A stretch of 21,738 nucleotides of DNA from a virus. The DNA is taken from positions 1-21,738 of the IMG/VR virus record IMGVR_UViG_3300022169_000039. The stretch is one strand, 5' to 3'. This document shows, one piece after another, positions 7,175-15,344 of this stretch. The position numbers and the translations under genes were made by a program. Every line of letters begins with the position of its first letter. Position 1 is the first letter of the stretch. The notes beneath the pieces were generated by a model that was not told the DNA's origin, ran no database searches, and was given only the letters and a program-made list of their open reading frames with translations.

Positions 7175-7183
7175 GCGGGGGCG
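7129..7183 (+). promoter_or_regulatory. Programmed -1 ribosomal frameshift signal
   Basis: Slippery heptamer A AAA AAG at 7141-7147, in the correct phase for the chaperone frame (..GAA AAA AAG). This is the same heptamer as E. coli dnaX. An SD-like GGAG lies at 7129-7132, 8 nt upstream. Downstream, after a 5-nt spacer, CGCCCCC (7153-7159) pairs perfectly with GGGGGCG (7177-7183); GC/GC pairs at 7161-7162 and 7175-7176 may lengthen the stem. The -1 frame has a TGA at 7138-7140 just before the site, so slippage is the natural way into it. Confidence 0.85.
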
Positions 7184-7395
7184 AGATTGAGCCGCTTGAC
7201 TGGGACGCGCTGTATAAGTTGGCAAGGGCTATAGACCTTCCGCCTAGTGAGTTTTGGGACATGACGCTGCCGGAGTTTCTGTTGGAGGTTGAAATGAAAA
7301 CCCCGGATGGAAACGAGACTGGAAAGTTCGCTGGCAAACTCACGTCTTCGGACATTGACGATCTGCTAGGGTTTATGGACGAAGGGACGATCTAA
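7147..7395 (+). CDS. Tail assembly chaperone T extension, made by -1 frameshift
   Basis: This is the frameshifted tail of the chaperone gene; its reading frame runs from 7141 to the TAA at 7393-7395. Slippage after codon 109 adds 82 residues, for a 191-residue fusion with the 6821 product. The extension contains LDWDALYKLARAIDLPPSEFWDMTLPEFLLEVEM, which resembles the FDWPALMRLGLG...PDAFWxMTPREL pattern of the phage/GTA tail chaperone family (TIGR02216-like, from memory). Lambda GT-type fusions bind the tape measure and recruit tail-tube subunits. The stop overlaps the tape measure start (TAATG). No ATG exists before 7261, so a gene finder would miss it. Confidence 0.82.
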   Translation, partial: AGRPQQGGVSGGEIEPLDWDALYKLARAIDLPPSEFWDMTLPEFLLEVEMKTPDGNETGKFAGKLTSSDIDDLLGFMDEGTI

Positions 7396-9461
7396 TGGCT
7401 TTGCCGCCTCTTTCAGTCAAGATCGGAGCCGAAACGGATGGCCTTACTAAAGGGCTGACCGGGGCGCAGGCAGCAATTGCCAAGTTTGCCAAGGTGGGTG
7501 CTGCTGGTGTTGCCGCTGTTGGCGTTGCTATGGTGGCGCTGACCAAAGAAAGCCTTGCCAACATCGACGTTCTGACCAAGCAGGCGCGCAGCCTTGGCTT
7601 GACCACAGCCGCGTTTCAGAAGATGAGCCTTGTGGCTGGTGAAGCTGGCGTTGAGACGGGCAAGCTGTCATCGATGCTTGGCCTGATGCAGCGCAACATC
7701 GTGGAACTGGGACAAGGCACACAGGCACAGGTTGATGCCTTCGGGCGGCTTGGCCTGTCAATGCGTGACTTGCAGGGGCTGGAGCCTGATGCGCAGTTTG
7801 CCAAGATCGCTGATGCGCTGAACAAGATTACAGACCCGGCGGAAAAGACCGCGATGGCGATGGAGGTTTTTGGACGCTCTGGCCGTGATGCAATCAACAT
7901 GCTCAATGGATATGGCGCGGCGGCAGCGAATGCAGCGGCGTTCCAACAGCGTTTTGGCATCGCGGTGGCGCAGGATGTTGCGCAAGGCGTCGAGCGGGCC
8001 AATGATGCTGTCGGGCGTCTGGGAATGGTTTTTACTGGTCTTGGCAATCAAATGGCTGGGGCAGTTGCGCCGTCAATTGAACGGGTAGCAAACGGGCTTG
8101 TTGAGTTTGCCGCCAAGGTCGTCGGCGCACGAATTACACTTGAGGAGTTTTTCGGCAGCATTGAAAAAGCCCGTCAGGTTTTGGGTGCGGATCTGGTTAA
8201 TGAGATCATCAAAGCTGGTGGCAGCCTTGCAGATTTGCAAAGCGAGGTTAAGGGCGTCAGCAATGGCATGAACGCCCTGAACCAGCAGACCATATTGGCT
8301 GAAGGTCGGCTTACGAACTTTGCAGATCGGCTTGACGACATTGGCGAGATTGGGGCATCCGAGGTTCTTCGCGGCTTTATCGGTGAAATGAAAAAAGCCC
8401 GTCAAGAACTGGAAGATGGAGAAATCGACGCCGAAGATTTCCGCGCCAAAATGGAGCAATTGCAGGGCCGTGTTGCAGCCCTGATTGCGCAGTTTGCAGA
8501 CTTCAAAGGCATCGACATATCTGGCGTGACTAGCCAAGTGACGCGCCTTGGGCAAGCCGTTGCGCTTGCGCTTGGATTTGCAACTCAACTTAGGCAGGAA
8601 TTGCCCGGTGGCAGGCCCGGAGTTACAACAGGAACAGGATTGACGCCGGAAGGAAGTCTGATCCCGCCGCGCAGATACACATCAAGCGGACGCGGCACAG
8701 TCAACCCAACGGCCACTGACGCCTTGCTTGCGAGCATGGGTGGAGAGTTTATCACGGGCGACGATGCTGGCGGTGGCGGCGTTGATCCGAATGAGGCATT
8801 GCGCGAGCAGCTTGCAACCCGCCTTGAAACCCTCATGGAAGGGCTGATGACCGAGCGGGAAACCGTGGCGCAATGGTATGCCGAGGGGCAGGCGTTGATT
8901 GACAGCGCAACCGATGCGGAGTTGGCAGCTATTGGTGGAAAGCAGGCGGCGATTGAACGGCTTGCCAAGGAACATCAAGACCGCCTGTCACGCATTCGCG
9001 AACTGGGCGCGGCGGCTGATCTTCACACCGTTCTGGGCGCTGGCGCTGAAATCCTCAATGCGATGGGCCAGACGAATGAAAAGGCGCTGAAAGTTGCCAA
9101 GGTGTTCGGTGCAGCCCAAGCCCTGATCGGCGCATATCAGGGTGCGGCTGAGGCGTTGAAGCTGCCCTTCCCCCAAAACCTCGCTGCCGCAGCTACGGTG
9201 CTTGCTAAGGGCATCGGGTTTGTCAGCGCCATCAAGGGCGTCAACAAGAGCGGCGGTGCTGTGGCATCTACTGGTGGCGCAACAGCAACGGCGGCGGCAG
9301 CCCCAGCGTCCGCAGCGGCCCCGCAGGCATCACAGACGCTCAACTTCAGCGTCACAAATGATCCTTTCGGCATCTCTGATCGTCTCGTGCGTCAAATTGT
9401 CGGGGCAATCAACCAATCGCAGCGTGACGGCTCAACTCTGATCAGGGCGACTGTATCATGA
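7395..9461 (+). CDS. Tail tape measure protein
   Basis: Protein of 688 residues, the largest in the window, directly after the chaperone. It begins LSVKIGAETDGLTKGLTGAQAAI, typical of tape measure N-termini. A hydrophobic segment (VGAAGVAAVGVAMVAL) follows at about 33-48, then long Ala/Gln-rich helices, including FQKMSLVAGEAGVETGKLSSMLG and ITDPAEKTAMAMEVFGRSGRDAINML, a common tape-measure motif. The C-terminus is Ala-rich and low complexity. It sets tail length; at about 1.5 angstrom per residue this suggests a tail near 100 nm (inference). The DNA in this stretch is rich in internal alternative ORFs, which are shadows. Confidence 0.92.
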   Translation: MALPPLSVKIGAETDGLTKGLTGAQAAIAKFAKVGAAGVAAVGVAMVALTKESLANIDVLTKQARSLGLTTAAFQKMSLVAGEAGVETGKLSSMLGLMQRNIVELGQGTQAQVDAFGRLGLSMRDLQGLEPDAQFAKIADALNKITDPAEKTAMAMEVFGRSGRDAINMLNGYGAAAANAAAFQQRFGIAVAQDVAQGVERANDAVGRLGMVFTGLGNQMAGAVAPSIERVANGLVEFAAKVVGARITLEEFFGSIEKARQVLGADLVNEIIKAGGSLADLQSEVKGVSNGMNALNQQTILAEGRLTNFADRLDDIGEIGASEVLRGFIGEMKKARQELEDGEIDAEDFRAKMEQLQGRVAALIAQFADFKGIDISGVTSQVTRLGQAVALALGFATQLRQELPGGRPGVTTGTGLTPEGSLIPPRRYTSSGRGTVNPTATDALLASMGGEFITGDDAGGGGVDPNEALREQLATRLETLMEGLMTERETVAQWYAEGQALIDSATDAELAAIGGKQAAIERLAKEHQDRLSRIRELGAAADLHTVLGAGAEILNAMGQTNEKALKVAKVFGAAQALIGAYQGAAEALKLPFPQNLAAAATVLAKGIGFVSAIKGVNKSGGAVASTGGATATAAAAPASAAAPQASQTLNFSVTNDPFGISDRLVRQIVGAINQSQRDGSTLIRATVS

Positions 9462-10246
9462 CCTTATCGACAAGCGGATACGCCGTTAGCAGCAATGAGC
9501 CACTGACCCATGCGCGGATCTTATATGCGCCGATCACCGGGACCATCACGGCAGACGGCACAGGCGGTGCGCTGGCGGCGAATGACTATACTTTTCAGCG
9601 GTGGGAACTCGGTGCGACATCTGGTGATTGGACGATCCAGACGGCGGCTGACGCTGATGTGGATACGGTTTTCATCGCGGCGCATTCGCTGGCCGGGGCG
9701 ACGATCCTTGTGCAAACAGCGGCTACAGTTGGCGGTGCCTTCACAACGCGGGCAACCGTGACCCCGACTGACAACTCCACCATCGCCGTGATGTTCAACG
9801 ACGCGGGCGTTGCATATAGCGTGCGCGAGGTTCGGCTGTCCATCTCTGGCGCTCCTGAAACGGCTACAGTCGGCATCATCCGCGCGGGCAAGGCGCTGCA
9901 AATGCAGCAGGCCGTTTTTGGCGGGGTTGAACCGATAGGCCTCAACCGGATCGTCGAGACGCGGCACAGCATGAGCGAAACCGGGCAGTGGCTTGGGCGG
10001 ACGATCCAGCGGCAGGCGCGGCGCACGCAGATGAACTGGGCGCATCTCACAGCGGATTGGTATCGCGCCAACTTTGAGCCGTTCTCGTTGTCCCTGCCTC
10101 AGACGCCTTTCGGGCTGATCCAAAACCCTTCGAAGATGCCGGAAAGCGTGGCATGGTGCTGGACGGACGACACCCCGACGCCTAGCAACATGGGCATCAA
10201 GAATTTGATGCAGGTTTCGCTTTCAATCACTGGATACTTGGAGTGA
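9458..10246 (+). CDS. Distal tail-like structural protein
   Basis: Protein of 262 residues in ATGA overlap with the tape measure. It is strand-rich and lacks membrane helices. The C-terminal half has a distinctive stretch (about 160-262): RIVETRHSMSETGQWLGRTIQRQ, then WYRANFEPFSLSLPQTPFGLI, then PESVAWCWTDDTPTP. I associate this with tail structural proteins of marine siphoviruses but cannot name the family. The slot behind the tape measure is usually the distal tail protein; function is inferred from position. Confidence 0.65.
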   Translation: MTLSTSGYAVSSNEPLTHARILYAPITGTITADGTGGALAANDYTFQRWELGATSGDWTIQTAADADVDTVFIAAHSLAGATILVQTAATVGGAFTTRATVTPTDNSTIAVMFNDAGVAYSVREVRLSISGAPETATVGIIRAGKALQMQQAVFGGVEPIGLNRIVETRHSMSETGQWLGRTIQRQARRTQMNWAHLTADWYRANFEPFSLSLPQTPFGLIQNPSKMPESVAWCWTDDTPTPSNMGIKNLMQVSLSITGYLE

Positions 10247-10250
10247 TCAC

Positions 10251-11039
10251 ATGCCTAAAATTACCGATCTTCCGTTAGCAACAATCCTTGACGCAGATGA
10301 TCTGCTATATGCCGTTGTTGATAGCAATAGTAGGCGCATTCCTGCTAGATCATTGTCCGGTCGCAATCTGATCATCAACGGCTCTGGCCGTATTAATCAG
10401 CGCGGATATGTCAGCGGCACAGCAACAACAGGGGCAAATCAATTTTCGCTTGATCGGTGGTTTGTGGTCACGTCAGGCGAAAGCCTTTCATTTACGGGCA
10501 CCAATGCACGGCGCGTTATGACCGCAACAGGTGGCGTCGGGCAGGTAATTGAGGGCGCGAATATCGTCGGCGGCTCTTATGTTTTGAACTGGGATGGTGA
10601 CGCTACAGTTACGGTCAACGGGACTGCGCGGGCAAAGGGCGAAACCTTTACGCTGACGGCAAATGCAAATGTCGTTGTAGTGTTTTCGTCCGGCACTTTT
10701 ACCGATGTTCAGCTAGAGGCGGGCATAACCGCAACGCCGTTTGAATTGCGGTCACTCGGGCAAGAATTGGCATTGTGCCAAAGGTTCTATCAGCAGATTA
10801 ATCTAAGGTCGCGATGGGATGCTGGCGATTCCGGTTGGGTGGACGCTAGGCATTACCCGCACCCTGTCACAATGCGCGCCACCCCATCTGTTACATTTTC
10901 TGGTGTGACAAGCGTAAACGCGACATCCGTTACTTTGAATAGCACAGGTATTACCGCGAACTATAACGTCCAGTCTATCGGCGCTGGACCTGTGGACCAT
11001 CAGGCTCTGTATATGTTTTCGGCGGAATTGACTTCGTAA
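10251..11039 (+). CDS. Tail fibre / receptor-binding-like protein
   Basis: Residues 1-34 (KITDLPLATILDADDLLYAVV) match the attachment segment found at the N-terminus of many phage fibres. Residues 39-70 carry the NLIINGSGRINQRGY...FSLDRW signature, and 153-180 the VQLEAGITATPFELRS...ELALCQRFYQ signature of fibre proteins with a carbohydrate-binding-like beta-sandwich. SD GGAG lies 7 nt before the ATG. Unusually for a fibre gene, it sits before the large hub-like gene, with a TAATG overlap. Confidence 0.72.
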   Translation: MPKITDLPLATILDADDLLYAVVDSNSRRIPARSLSGRNLIINGSGRINQRGYVSGTATTGANQFSLDRWFVVTSGESLSFTGTNARRVMTATGGVGQVIEGANIVGGSYVLNWDGDATVTVNGTARAKGETFTLTANANVVVVFSSGTFTDVQLEAGITATPFELRSLGQELALCQRFYQQINLRSRWDAGDSGWVDARHYPHPVTMRATPSVTFSGVTSVNATSVTLNSTGITANYNVQSIGAGPVDHQALYMFSAELTS

Positions 11040-12868
11040 TGAGCAACGCAGACTTCACCCGCGAGCCTTTGCAGATCGTCGAGATCGTGCAGCCGCTTTG
11101 CTCTCGCACCTTTGGCGTTGGCGCGTGCGAAGCCGTTGGCATTCCGTGTTACAACACCGACAAGACTTGCAAGTTCATCACGGCGCTTGATCTGTCAGAG
11201 CAAGTAACGCTTCGTTTTGTGGCTCCGGGGTCCAATGCTCTGGAATATAGCGGCCCGATTACGGGGGCTTTGCTTGACGAGACTGATGTTGACCTTCTGG
11301 ATGAGACGGATAGCCCCCTTCTGGGCGAGGGTTTTACTGTCGCTCCGACGTCAGAGGCATTCAACCCAGCGCTTGCAATCCCTGCCCTACTAGCCGTGGA
11401 TACCGCGCCGACCGTCTTGAACGTGGCCGGGGGCGATGACAACATGTCACCGCTTGGCATCCGTGCCGTGACTAATGTGGCGATTAAGGACTTCCCATTC
11501 AACGACGTGGGGCTTGACCCTTATCTGGCAGATCGCAGCTATGACCCGATCACGCAGGGCAGTTTCTGGACCAAGTGGCTCGCGCGCAACCCGTTCCATA
11601 CGGGCTACATCCTGAACATCTATGACGGCTATTTCGGGCAGTCGCTGGATGAGATGATCAAGCGGGAATATTCGATTGAGAAGATCGACGCATCCCGGTC
11701 GCAGGTTCGCATCGTTGCAAAGGACATCCTGCGGAAGGTGACGGATACTGAAGTGACGGCCCCAAGGCTTTCGCCCGGATCTCTGGCGGCGAACATCACC
11801 AACGTGGCAACATCGCTTTCTGTGGCCGGGGCTGTCGTTGCGGATTATCCAGCGTCGGGCAGGATTCGTATCAACAACGAGATCATCGCCTATACTGGTA
11901 GGTCGCTATCCGGTTCGAATGTTCTATTCACTGGCCTGACGCGAGGGGTGCTGAATACGACCGCAGCGGCGCACAATCAATTCGACCGCGTGCAGGAAGT
12001 TCTCAGCTATGAGGCCCAACCGTTCTCGGACATCATCTATGATCTGCTGGTCAACTACGGCGGCATTCCGGCTGTCTACATCACCAAGACCGACTGGGAT
12101 GATGAGTTCAACACCTATCGTCTGATCTATAACTTCACATCTCACATCGCTGATCCTGTTCCCGTGCAGCAACTGGTCGGAGAATTGGCCCAGCAGGGGC
12201 TATCCTACATCTGGTGGGATGAGAGGGTGCAGAAGATCAGACTTCGGGCTGAGAGGCCCGTTCCTGCGCCTGTGCTAATCACTCAGGAAGCCGACATCAT
12301 TGCGGACAGCTTCGTGATTGAGGAAGTGCCGAAAGATCGGGCTTCGCAGGTTTATGTTTATTACGGGCTTCGCAATCCGACCCTGAACCCGCGCGACAAA
12401 TTTAGCTATTCGCTTGCCGAGGTTCGGATCGACGCCGAGGCAGAGCGGCAATATGGCGAGGCCAAGCCGAAAGAAATTTTCTGCCGCTGGATCAACAGCA
12501 ACGTGATTGCATCGTCGCTATCAAATGCATGGCTGCTGAAGTTTCGGGATGTTCGCAAGCACATCCAATTCCGTCTCACGGCGAAAGACATCGAAAGCAT
12601 CTGGACCGGGGACGTGGCGAATGTCTCGCACTTCCTGTATGTTAATCCAGACGGGTCTATCCGCGTTGCCAATTGGCTGATCACGAGCGCCGAGACGGTC
12701 ACGCAGGGCGGTGAATATCAGTTCATGGCCGAGGATAACGAGAGCGGCGGCGTGTTCTGGGTCTGGGTGGCGGATGACGAAACGGCCCCCACGACCGAGG
12801 TTGGCGCGTGGGTCGATGCAAGTGGAACAGATGGAGCGGGCAACACACTGCCGTTCCGATGGCTATGA
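11039..12868 (+). CDS. Large tail hub / tip protein with four-cysteine cluster
   Basis: Protein of 609 residues. It starts TREPLQIVEIVQPLCSRTFG; cysteines at 21, 30, 37 and 44 give a C-x8-C-x6-C-x6-C cluster. A short Leu/Asp repeat (LLDETD at 78-83 and 86-91, then LLGEGF) follows. The middle contains a beta-hairpin module (RIRINNEIIAYTGRSL...LTRGVLNTTAAAHNQFDRV) common in phage hub proteins, and later IWWDERVQKIRLRAERP and FCRWINSNV. Position after the distal-tail-like gene suggests the tail tip or hub, which guides DNA and contacts the cell envelope. The Cys set could bind Fe-S or Zn, as lambda gpL binds an Fe-S cluster. Confidence 0.72.
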   Translation: MSNADFTREPLQIVEIVQPLCSRTFGVGACEAVGIPCYNTDKTCKFITALDLSEQVTLRFVAPGSNALEYSGPITGALLDETDVDLLDETDSPLLGEGFTVAPTSEAFNPALAIPALLAVDTAPTVLNVAGGDDNMSPLGIRAVTNVAIKDFPFNDVGLDPYLADRSYDPITQGSFWTKWLARNPFHTGYILNIYDGYFGQSLDEMIKREYSIEKIDASRSQVRIVAKDILRKVTDTEVTAPRLSPGSLAANITNVATSLSVAGAVVADYPASGRIRINNEIIAYTGRSLSGSNVLFTGLTRGVLNTTAAAHNQFDRVQEVLSYEAQPFSDIIYDLLVNYGGIPAVYITKTDWDDEFNTYRLIYNFTSHIADPVPVQQLVGELAQQGLSYIWWDERVQKIRLRAERPVPAPVLITQEADIIADSFVIEEVPKDRASQVYVYYGLRNPTLNPRDKFSYSLAEVRIDAEAERQYGEAKPKEIFCRWINSNVIASSLSNAWLLKFRDVRKHIQFRLTAKDIESIWTGDVANVSHFLYVNPDGSIRVANWLITSAETVTQGGEYQFMAEDNESGGVFWVWVADDETAPTTEVGAWVDASGTDGAGNTLPFRWL

Positions 12869-12876
12869 GGTGAAAC

Positions 12877-13326
12877 ATGGCATGGACGAACATTGACAAC
12901 GCGCTTGTTTCGGTTGGGGCGCTTCCGTTTGCCACGACCATTCAGGCGCTGCGAGACAACCCTATTGCAATTGCTAATGGTGACGCGGGCGCGCCACCGA
13001 TTCAACCTGCCGCGCTTCCCGTATCAACCGTGGCAGACAGGATAGCAAACCAAAGCGCTGGCGGAATTGGGACTTATGTTTTCGCACGATCTACGACAGC
13101 ATCTAATGTTGTTTTTGGGTCAACTAGAGCAGGCAGTCAATTAGTCCCGACTAGCGCAGTTTTTTCTGTGTCAGCATCACAATCAACCGCACAATTTTCT
13201 GTTGGGTCTGCTTTGTCAGGGACTTGGCGATGCATGGGATTTTATGACCACACCGAAACGGGCGGGGGTGGAGAACTTCCATTGACCACCATTTTTGGCG
13301 CAACCCTTTGGCTGAGGATTAGCTGA
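12877..13326 (+). CDS. Tail fibre-like protein
   Basis: Protein of 149 residues with SD GAGGTG. The N-terminal stretch WTNIDNALVSVGALP...TTIQALRDNPIAIANGDAGAPPI (3-42) is a recurring phage fibre motif, and the C-terminal GTWRCMGFYD...TTIFGATLWLRI looks like a compact head domain used for receptor contact. The central stretch at about 13081-13200 is only about 44% GC by my count, lower than the flanking tail genes. It overlaps the next gene (ATGG start right after the TGA). Confidence 0.65.
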   Translation: MAWTNIDNALVSVGALPFATTIQALRDNPIAIANGDAGAPPIQPAALPVSTVADRIANQSAGGIGTYVFARSTTASNVVFGSTRAGSQLVPTSAVFSVSASQSTAQFSVGSALSGTWRCMGFYDHTETGGGGELPLTTIFGATLWLRIS

Positions 13327-13673
13327 TGGAATATCGCAACCCTATCTTCACAGCATCTGGCGCGATTGACTGCGAGATCAATCATCCCGTCTATGGCTGG
13401 ATACCATTCACCGCTGATCCGAATGATGTCGAGCCTATTGGGGCGGAGGTGTTCAACGCTGCCAAAGCCGCCGCCGCGCCGTATGTTGCGCCCCCAGAGC
13501 CGCCAGCGCCAACTGATGATGAACTGCGAACTATCGCTGAAGCCAAACGTCAAGCCGCATATCAGGCCGAGGCCGACCCCCTGTTCTTCCAATGGCAAGC
13601 AGGCGAAAGCACCGAGGCCGAATGGCTGGCCAAGCGCGAGGAGATCCGCGCAAGGTTTCCATATCCTGCGTGA
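13326..13673 (+). CDS. Fibre-associated protein, tail fibre assembly-like
   Basis: Protein of 115 residues. An N-terminal beta region (YRNPIFTASGAIDCEINHPVYGWIPFTA) leads into an Ala/Pro linker and a charged helical end (AYQAEADPLFFQWQAGESTEAEWLAKREEIRARFP). This C-terminal pattern is common in small proteins encoded beside phage fibres, some of which act as assembly chaperones. Soluble, with no signal peptide. The role is inferred from neighbours and pattern. Confidence 0.6.
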   Translation: MEYRNPIFTASGAIDCEINHPVYGWIPFTADPNDVEPIGAEVFNAAKAAAAPYVAPPEPPAPTDDELRTIAEAKRQAAYQAEADPLFFQWQAGESTEAEWLAKREEIRARFPYPA

Positions 13674-13676
13674 CGC

Positions 13677-13705
13677 TTTCAGGGCGTGACGGCTTGTGCT
13701 ATGAT
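13677..13705 (+). promoter_or_regulatory. Candidate extended -10 promoter in the fibre region
   Basis: TGCTATGAT (extended -10, hexamer 13700-13705) with a weak -35 TTTCAG at 13677-13682, spacer 17. An 8-bp direct repeat GCGTGACG lies at 13668-13675 and 13684-13691, 16 bp apart, overlapping the -35 area. This is in a 57-base intergenic gap, one of the few in this operon. Confidence 0.35.
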
Positions 13706-13730
13706 GCACCAAACCACATAGAGGCTCGCC

Positions 13731-13982
13731 ATGATTGACATCTTTGAAAGCACCGCAACCGGGATCAGCGGCCCGGCCAATCGTCATTTCGCCATCACGC
13801 CTGCTGATGAGGATTTGGCAATCAGACCGCGCGCGATTTACGTTTCGGTCGCTGGGAATGTTGTGATCCGAGATGATGAAGGCACTGACGTTACCTATGC
13901 GGTGACTGCTGGTCAGGTCATCCCGTTTCGCGCTGTTCAGGTTCGCGCAGCAACTACCGCAACCGTGGTCGGGTGGTATTAA
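13731..13982 (+). CDS. Small conserved phage-type protein, function unknown
   Basis: Protein of 83 residues with SD AGAGG, 6 nt before the ATG. Predominantly beta: HFAITPADEDLAIRPRAIYVSVAGNVVIRD, VTYAVTAGQVIPFRAVQVRAATTATVVGWY. This looks like the small jelly-roll-like structural proteins encoded next to phage fibres, often called spike-base or head proteins, but I cannot name the family. It lies just before the lectin-like gene. Confidence 0.6.
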   Translation: MIDIFESTATGISGPANRHFAITPADEDLAIRPRAIYVSVAGNVVIRDDEGTDVTYAVTAGQVIPFRAVQVRAATTATVVGWY

Positions 13983-13985
13983 GAG

Positions 13986-15344
13986 ATGATCAGCTTGGGG
14001 CTTAACCTGTGGTCCACGACTATTTTGGCTCGTGGTGGTGGTGGAGAAGCCCCCTTCTCCCCCGCATCTCTCTTTGCTTCTGGCGAGGAGGGTGCATGGT
14101 ATGAGCCTTCGATTACTACAGCTTTTACTGACACAGGCGGGACTGTAGCCGCGACCTATGGTCAACCCGTTGCGTATCTCCAAGACCTTAGTGGCAACGG
14201 CAACCACGCCACCCAGACCTCCGCACCCTCTCGTCCTATCCTTGCGCGTGTGCCTGAGACTGGGCGTAGGAACCTGCTTGAGAGGACTGAGGAGTTTGAT
14301 GATGACACATATTGGACACTAGACAATTTGGGGGCAACAAATCCTGTTGTGACGGCAGATGCAGGGCTTGACCCTAATGGGAGCCTGACTGCTGACCGTA
14401 TTCAGTTGGATAAAACTGGAGGCCAGTATTCAAGACTCGAACACAGTTTTAGTGCTACCCCATTACCTTCCCAAAGATATACTTTTTCTGTTTGGATGAA
14501 AACTTATAGCGGGATTGGAACTCAAAACGTAGGTCTTAGGCTATTCGCTCAAGCTAGCAATTTTGTAGTCACAGGAACTTGGCAAAGATTCACTTTAACT
14601 AGTGGAACTAATTTAACTCAGCCAGACTGTCAGATTATGTTGTTTGACTCTATTGCTGGTAATGATGAAACTGCCGACATTCTCGTGTGGGGTGCACAAC
14701 TGGATGCTGGCTCCACCGCCACCGCCTACCAGAAGGTAGTAACCTCCTACGACATCACAGAGGCGGGCGTTACCTCGCTGGAGTATCTGTCGTTTGATGG
14801 GACGGATGACGGGATGGCTAGTGCGGCTATCGACTTCACCAGCACGGATAAGATGTCTGTGTTCGCTGGGGTGAGGAAAGTTACTGACACAACAGGGCTA
14901 AACGCAAGTGTCATCGTTGAGAGCAGCGCCGCAGCAAGCTCAAACGACGGGGCGTTCTTCTTGATTGGCCGAAATGGGTTTGCTCCAGCCGCCCAGTATC
15001 AAATCGGCTCAAAAGGGACTATATTTGTTTCGGCACAGACAAACGACGCGGCTTTTGCGGCCCCTACTACTAATGTCGTGACTGGTTTTGGGGATATTTC
15101 AGGTGATGCCGCCACTCTGCGCGTTGATGGGACTCAAGTCGCCCAAAATACAAGTGATCAGGGGACAGGTAACTATCTTTCTTACCCTCTTAACATCGGC
15201 GCAAGAGATGCTGCTGGTTCTGACAGTCTTTGGTTCGACGGACACCTCTACGGCCTAATCGTCCGGGGCGCATCGTCCACCACTGACGAAATCACCAACA
15301 CCGAAGCCTACCTAGCCACACGCAGCGGGGTGACCCTGCCATGA
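13986..15344 (+). CDS. Lectin-like tail appendage / receptor-binding protein
   Basis: Protein of 452 residues. Residues about 35-85 hold GAWYEPS and LQDLSGNGNHATQ, typical of phage fibres with concanavalin/LamG-like domains. Residues about 96-246 (RRNLLERTEEFDDDTYW, FSVWMKTYSG, ADILVWGAQLDAGSTATAY) look like a CBM-type sandwich, and 259-452 (LEYLSFDGTDDGM, SVFAGVRKV, LNIGARDA, FDGHLYGLIVRG) like a LamG-type sandwich. Likely binds host surface sugars. The 14401-14640 stretch is about 39% GC by my count (94 of 240), against about 58% nearby, so this domain was probably acquired. SD is weak. Confidence 0.75.
   Translation: MISLGLNLWSTTILARGGGGEAPFSPASLFASGEEGAWYEPSITTAFTDTGGTVAATYGQPVAYLQDLSGNGNHATQTSAPSRPILARVPETGRRNLLERTEEFDDDTYWTLDNLGATNPVVTADAGLDPNGSLTADRIQLDKTGGQYSRLEHSFSATPLPSQRYTFSVWMKTYSGIGTQNVGLRLFAQASNFVVTGTWQRFTLTSGTNLTQPDCQIMLFDSIAGNDETADILVWGAQLDAGSTATAYQKVVTSYDITEAGVTSLEYLSFDGTDDGMASAAIDFTSTDKMSVFAGVRKVTDTTGLNASVIVESSAAASSNDGAFFLIGRNGFAPAAQYQIGSKGTIFVSAQTNDAAFAAPTTNVVTGFGDISGDAATLRVDGTQVAQNTSDQGTGNYLSYPLNIGARDAAGSDSLWFDGHLYGLIVRGASSTTDEITNTEAYLATRSGVTLP

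Noticed and set aside
7261-7395. Separate small gene starting at ATG 7261 in the chaperone -1 frame
   Set aside because: The conserved-looking part of the extension begins upstream of this ATG and no SD precedes it; frameshifting explains the frame better.
11270-11340. LLDETD direct repeat in the hub protein as a repeat element
   Set aside because: It is a short repeat of two units within coding sequence, likely a linker or insert, and too small to call a repeat feature.
13242-14207. Long open frame of 321 codons on the - strand
   Set aside because: It runs opposite to three well-supported + strand genes with SDs, has no recognisable domain, and its product looks like low-complexity antisense translation.
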